64,000 nucleotides of DNA from Orychophragmus violaceus (Eukaryota; Streptophyta; Magnoliopsida; Brassicales; Brassicaceae): the NCBI GenBank assembly GCA_030180135.1, contig CM058235.1, positions 19,244,720 to 19,308,719 on the forward strand, in the 5' to 3' direction. Position 1 is the first letter of the stretch, and every line of letters starts with the position of its first letter. Both the position numbers and the translations under genes were made by a program. This document shows positions 12,180-23,989 of the stretch, piece by piece. The notes under the pieces are model-generated. The model had not been told where the DNA came from. It made no database searches and worked only from the letters and a program-made list of their open reading frames with translations.

Positions 12180-12960
12180 TATAGTTTCTTTTTGGTGGTT
12201 GATTACAGAACTAATCTAATTGATACTTGTTTCCTATATATATACAAATAAATCCACGACTTAATGCATATCTCCCATATATGGAAGAGTATTACATAAT
12301 GTTATTAACTCACCTACTGTAATTAATGTAGTCTGATACTTCAGTTCCACAACCTACATTGTCTCCTTCAAATAGACATTTATTAGTAAAATTTTAGAGA
12401 TCTACAATTTTAAGTTTGTTGTTAATTTAAATATATGTAATAACAATTTTCATATGAATTTTTTATTAAGAGAACAAGAAGTAAGATTTCCAAGTTAAAA
12501 AACTTAATAACTTTAGTTAACATAATTTAAAACGCAAACTATTCATTCAGAAGAATCATAAGTTTCTAAAATTAAAATTATATTGATTACTACCGATAGT
12601 TAAACAACTTTATAATAGTATCTTTTTAATACTTATTACAGCTTCAAAAATTTTTATTGCTATTGAGTCTACATATCATTTATACAAGCAATCAAATAAA
12701 ATAAAAAGATTAGAATGATAAATATTATCTGATGAAATGTTGATTTTTTATTGTTTACCTTTTCTTAGTTGTTACAAATGAAACATTGGAATACACATGA
12801 ATTTTCTAGGAGAAACTCCAGATCATGAAATATTTGAATTTACAAAAGATTTAAATTATATTGTCCTAACTGAATAACATCTATTAATTTGTTTATATAT
12901 TCATAATAAAATATAACAATTGTTATTATTTACAGGAGATTTTAAATAAATCACATAGCA
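12180..12960. other. AT-rich, no gene
   Basis: Very AT-rich DNA with no recognisable coding, RNA or repeat feature. It separates the Harbinger-like and Helitron-like fragments. Confidence 0.4.
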
Positions 12961-12984
12961 TGTTTATGATTTTCAAGTCAAGAA

Positions 12985-13270
12985 AACACATATTCTGAAC
13001 TATCAGACAATGAGATTGAAGCCGAAAACGATAATACATATGATCCTTACTTGGAAAATGTTTACATATAAAACATTGAAGAATATCATGCGAAAGAAAT
13101 ATCAGAATGCAACAAAGGCTTTAGATTACTTGGATCATGTTCATTCAGTACACATATATGAGAATTGTGGTGCGATTTTATGGTATGATGAACTCAAAAA
13201 AGAGATAAAAACTCAAAAAAACTTATGTGTACCCTTTAAATTGTTCAAAGAATCCCTTGAGCTATTGTAA
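12985..13270 (+). pseudogene. Helitron replicase N-terminal fragment
   Basis: The plus strand encodes ALDYLDHVHSVHIYENCGAI continuing into LWYDE and a Lys-rich stretch. It matches the cysteine-containing N-terminal region of plant Helitron Rep/helicase proteins, which typically reads 'YLDHGDP...C..CGA.LWYDER......F.LCC..GKV'. The second cysteine pair is degenerate. Upstream, acidic codons (SDNEIEAENDNTYDP) in another frame fit the variable N-terminus. The rolling-circle HUH motifs and helicase are absent, so only a fragment remains. Helitron TC and CTRR ends were not identified. Confidence 0.55.
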
Positions 13271-13289
13271 TATTTTCTTACAAGTTGCA

Positions 13290-13735
13290 ATAATATCTGC
13301 ATGCATTTGTAACAAAAAAAAAAGAAACAAAAAAAGATAACAAAATTCATGCTCATTTTGGTATTATGCATATTTGGCTAATGTATTTTTTTCAACACTA
13401 TTTGGTTCAGTGGTTGGGCCATAACTTTGTGTTGTTTGTTCATTAGGTTTATCTTGATTAGGTAGAACCAGTTGGAAATAGGCATACTGATCACATTTGT
13501 GTGTAATTCCATGATGTGCATCCATGTTGGGTCTAATATCATTTTATTGTGTTGTTGTATTTGATCATTGTGGATCTAATTACGCTTCCCAGTAATTACA
13601 TTTCATTGGTCTTTTATTGACATGGTAAATGGATGAGACTGTCTCAATACTGGGATTAGTGACAATCATAAAGCACATACATTAGGATTAATCCATAAAT
13701 TATCTCGGTCATATTTAGGTACACAAGTGGGAGAT
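13290..13735 (+). mobile_element. Copia 3' internal remnant with polypurine tract
   Basis: Noncoding DNA that ends in AAGTGGGAGAT (13,725-13,735), a typical copia polypurine tract, immediately before TGTTGG. It is the 3' untranslated remnant of a plus-strand Ty1/copia element whose body and 5' LTR are gone. No pol motif is visible upstream. Confidence 0.55.
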
Positions 13736-14335
13736 TGTTGGAGATATATGAACCAAGTGTGGAATTTAATAAAGTAAGTATTTTCATTTCGGTTAAGTCC
13801 AAATAAGGTATGATCAGTTTTTGTTGAACTATTGGAATTTGTTATTGAGTAACAAATTTTAAACATGGAGGTTATATGCATACATACAAATTTGGAAGTT
13901 ATTTATATTATGTGATGGACTGAATTAGATGACTGGTATAAGACCAGTTTAGTGGAGTTTTTCTAGTTTAGTTATGATCCCTAACTCACTTATGGTTGAA
14001 GGCATATATTATTTGGTTTAATATTATGTTATGAGGTGGAAAATATATAAGGTGGGAAGAAGAGAAATAAAGAGCTTTTGTCATTTTGATTTTTTTTAGC
14101 GTAAGGTTCTTTCTCTTTCATAAGGCATACTTTTCTCTATTATCTACACAAGCTCACATCCCTTGGTAGAAGAACAATTCGGAATACGAAGAGCTAAAAT
14201 ATCATTTACCGATCATATTATTATAAGATGAGTTTAAGAGTTTTTCTAACTTCTTTGGTTTAGTGTAGAATATTCACATAGTAATTTTTGGGCCAAAAGG
14301 AAATTGGTAAGGTAAATTCACATATAGTCCCAACA
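13736..14335 (+). mobile_element. Copia 3' LTR (600 bp)
   Basis: Begins TGTTGGAGAT and ends AGTCCCAACA, giving the inverted TGTTGG/CCAACA ends usual for copia LTRs. It directly follows a polypurine tract. The sequence after it (TCTTC...) is LINE-2, so this element inserted at or truncated LINE-2. No 5' LTR or matching duplication was found, so the other end was lost by deletion. Confidence 0.65.
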
Positions 14336-17300
14336 TCTTCCAATCGATTTCAGATGAAAGAGTAGGAAGCTCACCCCACTCACCCATCTTTGCTGCTAAA
14401 TATCCTGACTTTTTGGAGAATGTTTCTAAGGGGTGATCTAGCAATCAAAGTTTAACAGACGCTCCAAATAATATGGGCATTAAGGTAGTAATCTCTTCCT
14501 TCCACTCTGGTAGGATAAAGGTATTTTTATCCAAATCTCATTCTTTTGAGTCGGCGTGTAGAAGCTCCTTTACTTTCATGAACGGTTGGGATTCGGAAAT
14601 AGGACCAAAAGGTTGGAGTTTCTTAGAAGTAGAAAGCCACGGTTCAATCCAGATGATAAAAGTTTTGCCATTACCTACTATCCATCTTAAATGCTCAATT
14701 GGGATGTGTCTTTCTGCTAGTATACTTTTTCAACCATATGAGGCCATAGAGTAAACAAGGCAGGTTAAGAAGGTAGAGATTGAGTAGTACATACCAAGAA
14801 GTAAGGGGAGAGTGGACAACTGAGATTGTTGATTATCCTCCATCCTATTTTTGTTAAAAGATCTAGGTTGAATTTATGTAGATGCTTGAATCCTAATCCC
14901 CCTAATACTTCTGTTTTTGTTATCTTCTCCCACACTATCCAACACATACTATGTTTCTCAGAAGATTTTTCCCACGAGAATCTGGTGAGAGCTGGTTGTA
15001 GTCTTTTGTGCAGGAAAAATGGTAGAAGGAAGGAATACATAGCATACACAGGTATCTAGGCTTGCACACTTTTTATCATAATAATTTTACCAGCCTTTGG
15101 AAGAAAACGGGAAGACCAAGTAACTACCCTTTGTTAGATCTTATCAAAAATAAATTGAAGAGGTCTTTCATTTTTCTTCTAAAATTCTCGGGAAGTCTGA
15201 GGTATTTTTCAACTCCACCCTCGTCACAAATACTTAGGATAATTTTAGTGACATATTTGGTTTCCATAAGGGTTTTCTTTGAGAAGGTGATAGATGACTT
15301 TTAGCAATTAATTTGTTGTCATGATGCTGCTTCATAATCGTTTAAAAACTTTTTAAGCTTTGATCTAAAGAAAAACATAATATCAAAAAAAAATGGTTGA
15401 TGTGGGGGTAACTTCTGGCCACTTTAATCCTTTTCAAAGCACCATTTCCTAAGCTCTTGCGCAAAGACACAACACTACCTCACTACAAAGGATGAAAATG
15501 AAAGGTCAGAGTGGGTCTCCCTTGCTGTATCCCTCTTTTGGTATTAGTCTTCTATTAACTGATCCATTAATGATATATGCATATGTGACTGATTGGACAT
15601 ATTACATAGCCCATGTTACCCACATCTTATGAAAGCTTAGACGCTTTAGGACTGTACTTGTGAAATTCATTCAGGTATGTCATACACCTTACTCATATCA
15701 GTCTTGACGGCAATAGAGAGATAGAGCAATGTTTTTCCGCCTTTGTATTCTTTAGGAAGTGTAGAACTTCATGACTTATAAGAACATTATCTGTGATAGC
15801 ACTTTGAGGGACAAACACCGACTGATTCTCTCATACTATACTTTTCATAACAGGTTAAAGACGTTTGGTTAGCAGCTTGGAGATAAGTTTACAAATTATG
15901 TTACATAAGGCGATCGACTTGTAATCAGAAACTCTTTTAGCTCATGTGATCGTCGGGATTAATCTCACAAATGTATTATTAACATTTCATGGCATATTCT
16001 GAAAATTATTTCGTCTCTTGTATGATATATTGTCCTACTCTCTCCAAATTGGACTAAAAGAAATTAGCTGAGAAGCCATCAGGACCAATGGCATTATTTG
16101 GATGAATGGAGAACATAGCTTCCTGAATTTCAGCGTCTGAGGGGGCTTTCATGAGCATCTCATTCATTTTTCGAGATATGATCATTACAGACAATGGAAC
16201 ATATTACTATAATATCAAGAAATCACCTATGAGAATTGTTACACTAGATAAACTGGAGTGCCATTATCATCCTCAATAACTGAAAACTTATTAATAGCCT
16301 CTCTTTTTTAAGGTGAAAAAAAGCCTCTCTTTTTTTTTTTTTTGTAGCAGCATGAAAGTATCATGTATTCCAATCGTGATGCAAACAGATTTTTCTACTT
16401 TGTTGTTTCCATTACTCTTCATCAGCCTTGTACGCCTTATTGAGTTATTATACCATACTCTTCGTTTGGTCTGTTTCTATTCATTCCTCTAAAGATTTTT
16501 CGGCTCATATATCCTCTTCTGAGTATTTGTATGTTTTTATCTATTCTATAGGATAATGTTATGCTTATCTTTTTCAATCTTTTGTTTGACACTGAGCTGA
16601 TTATTCTCTAACCAGATTTGCTCTATCAAGTTTTTCTCTTCTTTATTGTCTTTTAGTCTTTGTTTGTACCTGGAAAAACCTTTCTTGCATATCTTTGTGG
16701 CCAAGGAAGATTATGAGCATATGTGGTTTGATCCCTCTAGACGCAAATATTCGCAGCTTAATGTCGGTAAATGTCGGACCACTCACTGTTTCATAATGTT
16801 CTATCAATTCTGCATATCAAAACATGTTCATTTTGAATGCTTCTCCATGAAAATGTTTCTCCCACATGTTGCAGATCATAAAGATCATTCTCGGAAAAGA
16901 AGGTCCTAAAAGTACCAAAAGATCATTCAGGTCTGACTCCTCCTCCTTTTTACAGGTATCCAATATGTCATTAAAGTCACATGACACAATCCAAGGAGCA
17001 TTCCGTTTTGAGGCAAGGCTGGTTAATCTTTCGCAAAGATGCTTCCTTGCTACTCGATCAGTATCTCCATAAAATAATGTAGCGAAAAGGGTGTTTCCTT
17101 CATACATTATTTTAGTATCAATGAAGCTTGTTGGTACCAGAATCCAGACATGAATTCGGCTTGATAAGGCCCATAGGCATATCAATAAGAGGCATGGTTT
17201 AAAAGACACCTCTTTTGTCCAAAGATGAAGTCTATTAGACCTTGGCTCAAGTATAAAGAACGACCTTGTTTCGAAAAGAACGCTGCCAATTTGAAGGTTA

Positions 17301-17358
17301 ACTAATGAGCTGACCTAGTCAAAACAGATCAACGCAAAATCATCTCAACAACCCGAAG
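14336..17358 (-). pseudogene. LINE-2 ORF2: endonuclease end and reverse transcriptase
   Basis: The minus strand carries a decayed plant L1-type ORF2. From right to left: the C-terminal part of the apurinic-type endonuclease (16,817-17,209, with PWIVSCDFNDIL); the RT N-terminus (about 16,000-16,130, IGPDGFSANFF); RT palm sequence (15,788-15,985, DYKSIALCNIICKLISKLL and ENQSVFVPQSAITDNVL); a degenerate active-site region near 15,380-15,540; and the RT C-terminal GGLGFKHLHKFNLDLL at about 14,880-14,950. The piece ends at 14,335 against a copia LTR, before zf-RVT. Frames change often, so it is inactive. It is distinct from LINE-1, because both retain the RT to zf-RVT linker. The last five bases (CGAAG) are one copy of the copia target-site duplication. 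Confidence 0.8.
17354..17358. repeat. Target-site duplication CGAAG (left)
   Basis: Matches 25,157-25,161. The same site is present once, without an insertion, at 38,150-38,154 in the duplicated copy. Confidence 0.95.
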
Positions 17359-17994
17359 TGAAGAATTGTTTAGTTGATCCTGATTCAATTCTTAGATTCA
17401 TATCAACCTAAACATGCGGATCTAGGTTCTCTTGAATAGAAACATATCAGATCTCACATTTTACCTGTTAATTGCAGCGGAAGGAGATTGAACAGGTCAG
17501 AGATCAGAGAAACACCGAGAGATGAATCCTCCAAAGGTTCACACACGCGATCACAGAAAACGGCTGCTAGACCGAGCTGATGGGAGGCGCAGGGAGAGAG
17601 GATTTTCGGCGCAGGGGGCTAGGGTTAGGGAGAAAGAGATTTGACTTTTGGTTTATAAAAGCCTTCTCTTTCCCTTTTGGGCTTTTGGGCCCAAAATACC
17701 AATCTGATTAAATCCCATGGATTTAATCAGACCCATTAATCTCTCTCTTAGTACGACAAATGCCTGGCACTTTTACCGTACTTCTGCTAAGCCGTTCCAA
17801 CACATTTTCATGTTAGCTTAGGCGTGTGACCCATATGGGATCATATAATAAAGGCAATAAGTCCGAGACTTATAGATCATGAGCGGACTCTAGCAAGCCA
17901 TCATGACCCCCAGTATTATATGACTTATGTCTGATCTTTGACATACTCTTACTTTCTAGAGACAGTACCGAGATTACTGGACACAATTCCAACA
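17359..17994 (-). repeat. Copia 3' LTR
   Basis: On the plus strand it starts TGAAGAATTG and ends ATTCCAACA; on the minus strand it runs TGTTGG...TTCA. A TTTATAAA motif near 17,651-17,658 is the likely promoter element. It is identical to 24,521-25,156 except for two substitutions seen by eye. Confidence 0.93.
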
Positions 17995-18005
17995 ATCTCC
18001 CACTT
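17995..18005 (-). promoter_or_regulatory. Copia polypurine tract
   Basis: On the minus strand this reads AAGTGGGAGAT, directly abutting the 3' LTR. It is the standard position and composition of the plus-strand primer for reverse transcription. The same 11 bases precede the other copia LTR at 13,736. Confidence 0.9.
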
Positions 18006-18844
18006 GTACTGGAATCTCTGTATTCATAATCCTTTTGTCTCAATATCTCGATTAGTCATAAGGCAAGATTAGTGTCATCCTTATAAAGCCTAATCTTGTT
18101 CATCGGACTCTGATTCGATACTGACAATCCAAACGACTCGGGACAGTCCGTTTGAGCATGGCCATGCATTTTCCAGTATTCAAATCTCCGATTGGCCTAG
18201 AGATATTCACTCCATTTATATTGGAGGGACAAATTCCGTCTTGTTCCATCACTGTAAACTACTCATTTCATAATGTACCCAAACAAGGTCCTTATAACTA
18301 TCGCAGAACGATAGCGTTAGACAATGATCAAAGTGCATTAGTCCATGTGCAGTCACATGCATGCGAACTCAGGTCTGAGGACTATACTCTATAATCGTAG
18401 TGAGAATCTCTTATGACACATATATAAATATCCTGAAGAGTTCTCATAATCGGGTCTTGTCCGGTCGTATGTTCCCAACATACACCTATGTATTGACTTT
18501 GATGCCGCGCATCTATGACACACTGAGACTTTGTCATAAGTCACATACCAATCCAGTCTTTCACGGTTGTTGGTGTTCCAATTTCAACAACCTTCGACTA
18601 GGGACAGGATGATATAATCCATCTATCAAATATAGGGTCTCATGATCAAGCTAAATGACTTTGATGACTCAAGATCAAGTCACTTACTTCGATGACCTAT
18701 AAAATGGTTTATATCACTTTGGAACGATTATTTCATCACAGTTAAAATAATCTTGAAATAATAATTTCATTAAACATAAGAATGTTTTACAAGAACATAT
18801 CAAATAACTAAATAAAAGCCCTCAAACTCCCACTCAAATTTAGA
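18006..18844 (-). other. Copia 3' untranslated region
   Basis: An interval of 0.84 kb between the pol stop and the polypurine tract. It has no conserved frame in element orientation. The plus-strand frames at 18,152-18,612 are antisense shadows. Confidence 0.6.
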
Positions 18845-21502
18845 TTACATTTCAATGTCTCTAATGCCTACAGCTTCAGTCAGAAACTCGAGCTTAGGCC
18901 TTGGGAGTGGCTTCGTCAACGGATCAGCGACGTTATCATCTGTCTGAACTCGGCTGATCTTGACTTCCTTTCTATTAATGATGTCACGTATCAAGTGAAA
19001 TCTTCTTAGAACATGCTTGGATTTCTGGTGTGATCTTGGTTCCTTTGCCTGAGCAATAGCACCATTGTTATCACAAAATAGTGCCAGAGGCTCAGCCGCA
19101 TCTGGTATCACACCTAGTTCAATAATGAACTTTCGTATCCAAACAGCTTCCTTCGCAGCTTCTGAGGCGGCGATATATTCAGCTTCTGTAGTGGAATCAG
19201 CAACGGTGTCTTGCTTGGAGCTTCTCCAACTGATTGCACCGCCATTCAGACAAAAGATATAACCGGACTGTGACCGGAAATCATCTTGGTCTGTCTGGAA
19301 ACTTGCGTCCGTGAATCCACTGACTTTAAGCACATCACTTCCACCGTACACCAAGAACTTATCCTTAGTATGTCTTAGATACTTCAAGATATTCTTTACG
19401 GCAATCCAATGGTTTTCACCTGGATTTGACTGGTATCTACTCGTCATGCTCAATGCATAAGCAACATCAGGACGAGTACAGATCATGACATACATGACAG
19501 ATCCTATTGCAGATGCATAAGGAATATTCTTCATGCGCTCAAGCTCAGCAGCCGTCGTAGGGCTCTGCTTCTTGCTTAGCGTTGTGCCATGTACCATTGG
19601 CGTGAAGCCCTTCTTGGAATCCTTCATGCTGAATCTTTGTAGGACTTTGTCAATGTATGAATCTTGACACAAGCCTATCAGCCTTCTAGATCTATCCCGG
19701 TAGATCCTGATTCCAAGAACGTATGCGGCTTCACCCATGTCTTTCATGGAAAAACAACTTCCAAGCCAGTCCTTTACCGACTTTAGCATTGGAACGTCGT
19801 TTCCGAGAAGCAGTATGTCATCGACATACAGAATAAGAAATACTATCTTGCTCCCACTAGTTTTCTTATACACGCATTGTTCTTCTTCGTTTCTGATGAA
19901 GTCAAATTGTTTGATCGCTTCATCAAAACGAAGATTCCAGCTCCTCGATGCTTGCTTCAATCCATAAATGGATTTATGAAGCTTGCATACTTTCCCAGCA
20001 TTCTTTGGATCTATGTAACCGTCAGGTTGCGTCATATACACATCCTCTTCCAGAATACCATTCAGGAAGGCGGTTTTCACGTCCATCTGCCAAATTTCAT
20101 AATCATGAAAAACTGCAGTTGCTAGTAGAATCCGAATAGATTTCATCATAGCCACTGGTGAATAGGTTTCATCGTAATCCACACCGTGAACTTGTCTGAA
20201 ACCTTTTGCCACCAACCTGGCTTTATAAATCTGGACATTTCCATCCACGTCAATCTTCTTCTTGAAGATCCATTTGCACTCGATGGCTTTTACACCAGCG
20301 GGTAAGTCAACCAACGAAAACACTTGGTTGACCGACATGGAGTCCATTTCGGAATCAGTGGCCTTGCGCCACTTAGAGGAATCTGGGCCCATCATGGCTT
20401 GATTGAAGTTCGATGGTTCATCACCATCAATGATCAGAAGATCATGACAGTCAGTCACGAGGAATCCTTGATATCTCTCGGGTTCGTGACGGATCCTCCC
20501 GGATCTTCGAACTTCAGGTACTACAGGTTCAGGCTCTACAATTTCTTGTAGGTCCTGCTGCTGCTCTTCCTCATTAGGTTGAGCAGTATCCTGTTCATCT
20601 TGAATTTCTTCAAGCAGTACCTTACTCCCACTGTCTTTCTTAGAGAGAAATTCCCTCTCAAGAAAGTTACAATCCCGGGCAACAAAGATCTTGTTCTCGG
20701 AACGTAGATAGAAGTAATAAGCCTTGGTTTCCTTCGGATAACCAATGAAGTAGCATTTATCAGACTTTGGTGTAAGCTTATCTGAGATTAATCTCTTGAC
20801 ATAGGCTTCACAACCCCAAATTCTAAGATAAGACAACACTGGAGCCAATCCAGTCCATAATTCATATGGTGTCTTTGCTACTGCTTTCGATGGCGCTCTA
20901 TTTAGAGTGAACACTGCTGTTAGCAGAGCATATCCCCAAAGGGATATTGGAATGTCTGTGTGACTCATCATAGATCGAACCATATCCAATAAGGTCCGAT
21001 TTCTCCTCTCAGACACACCATTCCATTGAGGTGTTCCGGGAGGAGTGAGTTGGGATACGATCCCACACTCTCTTAGATGATCACTGAATTCTTGGCTTAA
21101 GTATTCTCCTCCTCGGTCGGACCGAAGAGCCTTAATGCTTTTGCCAAGTTGGTTCTGTACTTCATTTTGGAATTCTCTGAACTTCTCAAAAGATTCAGAC
21201 TTATGTTTCATCAAATAAACATATCCATACCTACTGAAATCATCAGTAAAGGTAATGAAGTACTGATAGTTTCCTCTTGCATTTGTGGACATTGGGCCAC
21301 ACACATCAGTGTGTATCAGGCCCAATAAGTCACTAGCCCTCTCGTTAGGTTTATTAAAGGGGGCCCGTGTCATTTTGCCCATCATGCAGGATTCGCATTT
21401 CTCACATGACTCAAAGTCAAATGAGCCAAGAAGTCCATTCGAATGGAGCCTCTTGATGCGTTTCTCGCTGATGTGCCCTAAACGACAATGCCATAGAAAC
21501 GT
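18845..21502 (-). CDS. pol: Copia pol: integrase, RT, RNase H
   Basis: This frame continues gag without a frame change, after the in-frame TGA at 21,503-21,505; the first ATG lies at 21,385. The opening 39 codons encode the HHCC zinc-binding region (WHCRLGH and CEKCESC). The integrase core has HTDVCGP, RSDRGGEY and the glutamate in NGVSERRNRTLLDM, the three DDE positions. RT follows, with the active-site YVDD near 19,820-19,831 and the MDVKTAFLNG and LKQASRSWN boxes. RNase H has FTDAS, STTEAEYIA and LFCDNNGAI. Integrase joins DNA copies into the genome and RT/RNase H makes them. All catalytic residues appear intact. Confidence 0.93.
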   Translation of the reverse strand, partial: TFLWHCRLGHISEKRIKRLHSNGLLGSFDFESCEKCESCMMGKMTRAPFNKPNERASDLLGLIHTDVCGPMSTNARGNYQYFITFTDDFSRYGYVYLMKHKSESFEKFREFQNEVQNQLGKSIKALRSDRGGEYLSQEFSDHLRECGIVSQLTPPGTPQWNGVSERRNRTLLDMVRSMMSHTDIPISLWGYALLTAVFTLNRAPSKAVAKTPYELWTGLAPVLSYLRIWGCEAYVKRLISDKLTPKSDKCYFIGYPKETKAYYFYLRSENKIFVARDCNFLEREFLSKKDSGSKVLLEEIQDEQDTAQPNEEEQQQDLQEIVEPEPVVPEVRRSGRIRHEPERYQGFLVTDCHDLLIIDGDEPSNFNQAMMGPDSSKWRKATDSEMDSMSVNQVFSLVDLPAGVKAIECKWIFKKKIDVDGNVQIYKARLVAKGFRQVHGVDYDETYSPVAMMKSIRILLATAVFHDYEIWQMDVKTAFLNGILEEDVYMTQPDGYIDPKNAGKVCKLHKSIYGLKQASRSWNLRFDEAIKQFDFIRNEEEQCVYKKTSGSKIVFLILYVDDILLLGNDVPMLKSVKDWLGSCFSMKDMGEAAYVLGIRIYRDRSRRLIGLCQDSYIDKVLQRFSMKDSKKGFTPMVHGTTLSKKQSPTTAAELERMKNIPYASAIGSVMYVMICTRPDVAYALSMTSRYQSNPGENHWIAVKNILKYLRHTKDKFLVYGGSDVLKVSGFTDASFQTDQDDFRSQSGYIFCLNGGAISWRSSKQDTVADSTTEAEYIAASEAAKEAVWIRKFIIELGVIPDAAEPLALFCDNNGAIAQAKEPRSHQKSKHVLRRFHLIRDIINRKEVKISRVQTDDNVADPLTKPLPRPKLEFLTEAVGIRDIEM

Positions 21503-22822
21503 TCAGTTCTCCTCATTAGGTTTGAACCGTTTGGTATTAATGTTATAAATTGGCGCGGATTGATCGAGTATGTAAAGCCCATTCGTAAGAGGGGCAGAAC
21601 CATAGAACAAATTGTTGCGATTGAAGGAACATAATTTATTCTTAACTGAAAAATCATAACCTTCCAAATCCAACAAAGAAATTGAAATAATATTTCTGCT
21701 TATAGCAGGTACAAAATAACAATTATTGAGTTCTAAAATCAATCCCGAAGGTAAAGACAACAAGTATGTGCCTACAGCTAGTGCTGGAACTTTCGCTCCA
21801 TTCCCAACTCGTAGCTCCACTTGTCCTTGCTTCAGCCTTCTACTGTTGCTGAGTGCCTGCATATTAGTACAAATATGAGCCCCACAACCAGTATCCATAA
21901 CCCATGAGGTATTATCAGAAGTAGTTGTATTAACTTCTATAACAAAAATACCTGTCGAAGAAGTCTCGAGAGTCTTCTTCTTCAATTCCTTTAGACCTTC
22001 TTGGAATTTCTTACATTCTCTCCTCCAATGCCCTGGTTCTTTACAGAACCTGCATATGTCAGTAGGCCCAGCCTTGGACTTGGGCTTGGGCTTTGGCGTG
22101 TCCTTGTCCGCGACTTGGACAGCCTTGGCCTTTCCCTTATCCTTAGCAGAGGATTTCTTAAACCCCTTGCCCTTTTGTACCATAAGCACATTGGGGTCCT
22201 TGGCGGTTTTCCTCAAGTTGGGCTCTGCAGTCTTGAGCATTCCGTGAAGCTCAGGCAATGTCTTACTCAAGCCATGCATGTTAAAGTTCAGAATGAACTG
22301 ATCATAGCTTGCAGGTAATGACTGCAGAATGATGTCGCAGGCAAGTTCCTGGCTGATTGGGCAGTCGAGTTTCTGAAGATGATCGAGATAACCCATCATC
22401 TTCAAGACATGATGACTCACTGCCGCATTCGCAGCCAACTTGCAGTCCAAGAGGTTCTTAACTGTTTGGAACCTCTCAGTCCTAGCCTGCTCCTGAAAAA
22501 GCGATTTCAGGCTTGCCATTATCTCAATTGGTGACAATACACTCTCGAACTGCATTTGCAGCTCACCAGTCATTGTCGCCAACATAAGGCAATACACATC
22601 ATTTTCATCTGACGAATGCTTTTCCCAAGCATTATGCAGAGTCCTGGCGGCATTGTTAGCAGGCCTCTCGGGGAGAGGATCACGAAGGACATAATCCTTC
22701 TTCTCCTGCTTGAGGACCAGCCTCAAGTTCCTTGACCACGTCAGGAAGTTCGTTCCAGTCAGCTTCTCCTTCTCGAGAACAGACCGGATTGAGAATGTGT
22801 TTTGTGTGCTTGTAGTAGTCAT
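21503..22822 (-). CDS. gag: Copia gag and protease
   Basis: The frame starts at an ATG and runs 439 codons to a TGA. The N-terminus has the copia Gag signature (LTGTNFLTWSRNLRLVL) and the UBN2-type middle. A zinc knuckle CRFCKEPGHWRREC lies around residue 254. After a Lys-rich linker comes the aspartic protease with the WVMDTGCGAHIC motif near residue 306 (DTG active site). The TGA at 21,503-21,505 separates this from pol, which is in the same frame. In intact relatives this is one polyprotein, so the TGA is most simply a nonsense mutation. Programmed readthrough is not excluded. Confidence 0.92.
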   Translation of the reverse strand: MTTTSTQNTFSIRSVLEKEKLTGTNFLTWSRNLRLVLKQEKKDYVLRDPLPERPANNAARTLHNAWEKHSSDENDVYCLMLATMTGELQMQFESVLSPIEIMASLKSLFQEQARTERFQTVKNLLDCKLAANAAVSHHVLKMMGYLDHLQKLDCPISQELACDIILQSLPASYDQFILNFNMHGLSKTLPELHGMLKTAEPNLRKTAKDPNVLMVQKGKGFKKSSAKDKGKAKAVQVADKDTPKPKPKSKAGPTDICRFCKEPGHWRRECKKFQEGLKELKKKTLETSSTGIFVIEVNTTTSDNTSWVMDTGCGAHICTNMQALSNSRRLKQGQVELRVGNGAKVPALAVGTYLLSLPSGLILELNNCYFVPAISRNIISISLLDLEGYDFSVKNKLCSFNRNNLFYGSAPLTNGLYILDQSAPIYNINTKRFKPNEEN

Positions 22823-23354
22823 AGCTGAAATATATAAGATAAAAGGTTATTAGTTAAAATGTTCAATATGATTAATCTTATATTATACTTTAATATGATC
22901 AATCATTCATTATATTCAATAACATCAGTTACCCTCAATAGAATATAATGATTCCAAGATCCACATATAACTAAGATTAAAGTGGGCCACTGGCCGTCAC
23001 CCAACCTTAGCTTATATCGGTAAGCCCTTTGTCGGCTAATTATATCCGTGATATAACTCTTGGTTGTGAATCTGGGCCCGAGGCCCAATCCACTCTGATG
23101 TCTCAAGGCCCGGGACTCCCGATGGCCCAGTCAAGAAAACCAGACTATACAGTCATGTAATCATTAATGTCTGGGACTCCCAATGACATTTATGAATCAC
23201 AAACCGTCTTATCCACGCAAAAGTAGACACCCTCACACTGTAAGGCCATGAATACAATTGAATGGGCTTCGACAGCTGACATAGCCTGGACAAGACATCC
23301 AACGCTTGATATTATTTGAGGTTCGTAGGTTTATTAAAATTTCATTCCCAAAAT

Positions 23355-23540
23355 AGAAGATTACTATTTCGGGAAACTTTCTATTTTTGGAAACCTACTA
23401 TTTTTGGAAACTTTCTAAAATTGGAAACTTTCTAAAACCGGAAACTTTCTAACTTTAGAAATTTCTTAAAATCCAAAACCCGCAAATCTAGAAACTTCTA
23501 TTTTAAGAAACTTTCTAATTTCAAAATTTCGGAAACTTTA
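23355..23540. repeat. GGAAACTTTCTAA minisatellite-like array
   Basis: At least five imperfect copies of GGAAACTTTCTA followed by AAAT-type spacer occur in tandem, with unit length about 17-19 bp, then decay to AGAAACTT variants. They lie inside the copia leader. Confidence 0.7.
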
Positions 23541-23989
23541 ATTTAAAATCGACTTTATAATTTTATAAAATAAATTTTAAATTAATCTGAAGAAAAAACT
23601 CAAATAATTGGCCCAATTGTTTTAACTTCTTGGCCCGAGGCCCAAGAATTGGTCCATGTCCAAGACATGACCCAAAATTCCAATTAAATGACATAACCGG
23701 TCTGGTTCATTAAAATTGGTCTAACCAAATTTTAATTACTACGATGACCACAATTGTCAACCGGTTATTTACTAAACCGGATTTTCTCAATTTATTTGGT
23801 CCAACCAAATCAAATTAGAAAATCCTGGTTTAGGCACAAAATCCAATAATTTCGACTTTGGATTTCTTATCCCGGTTTAACCAGACTTAATAAAATTATT
23901 AAATCTGTTTATTAAACCAGGACGAATTAATTTTAATCACGTTTTAAACCGAGCCTTGAACCGAACCATCTCGAACCGACCATCTAGGT

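Noticed and set aside
16646..17072. Plus-strand frames duplicated at 37,442-37,868
   Set aside because: Antisense shadows of the LINE-2 endonuclease frame.
17620..17635. Telomere-like CTAGGGTTAGGGAG
   Set aside because: A single short match inside both copia LTRs, not an array.
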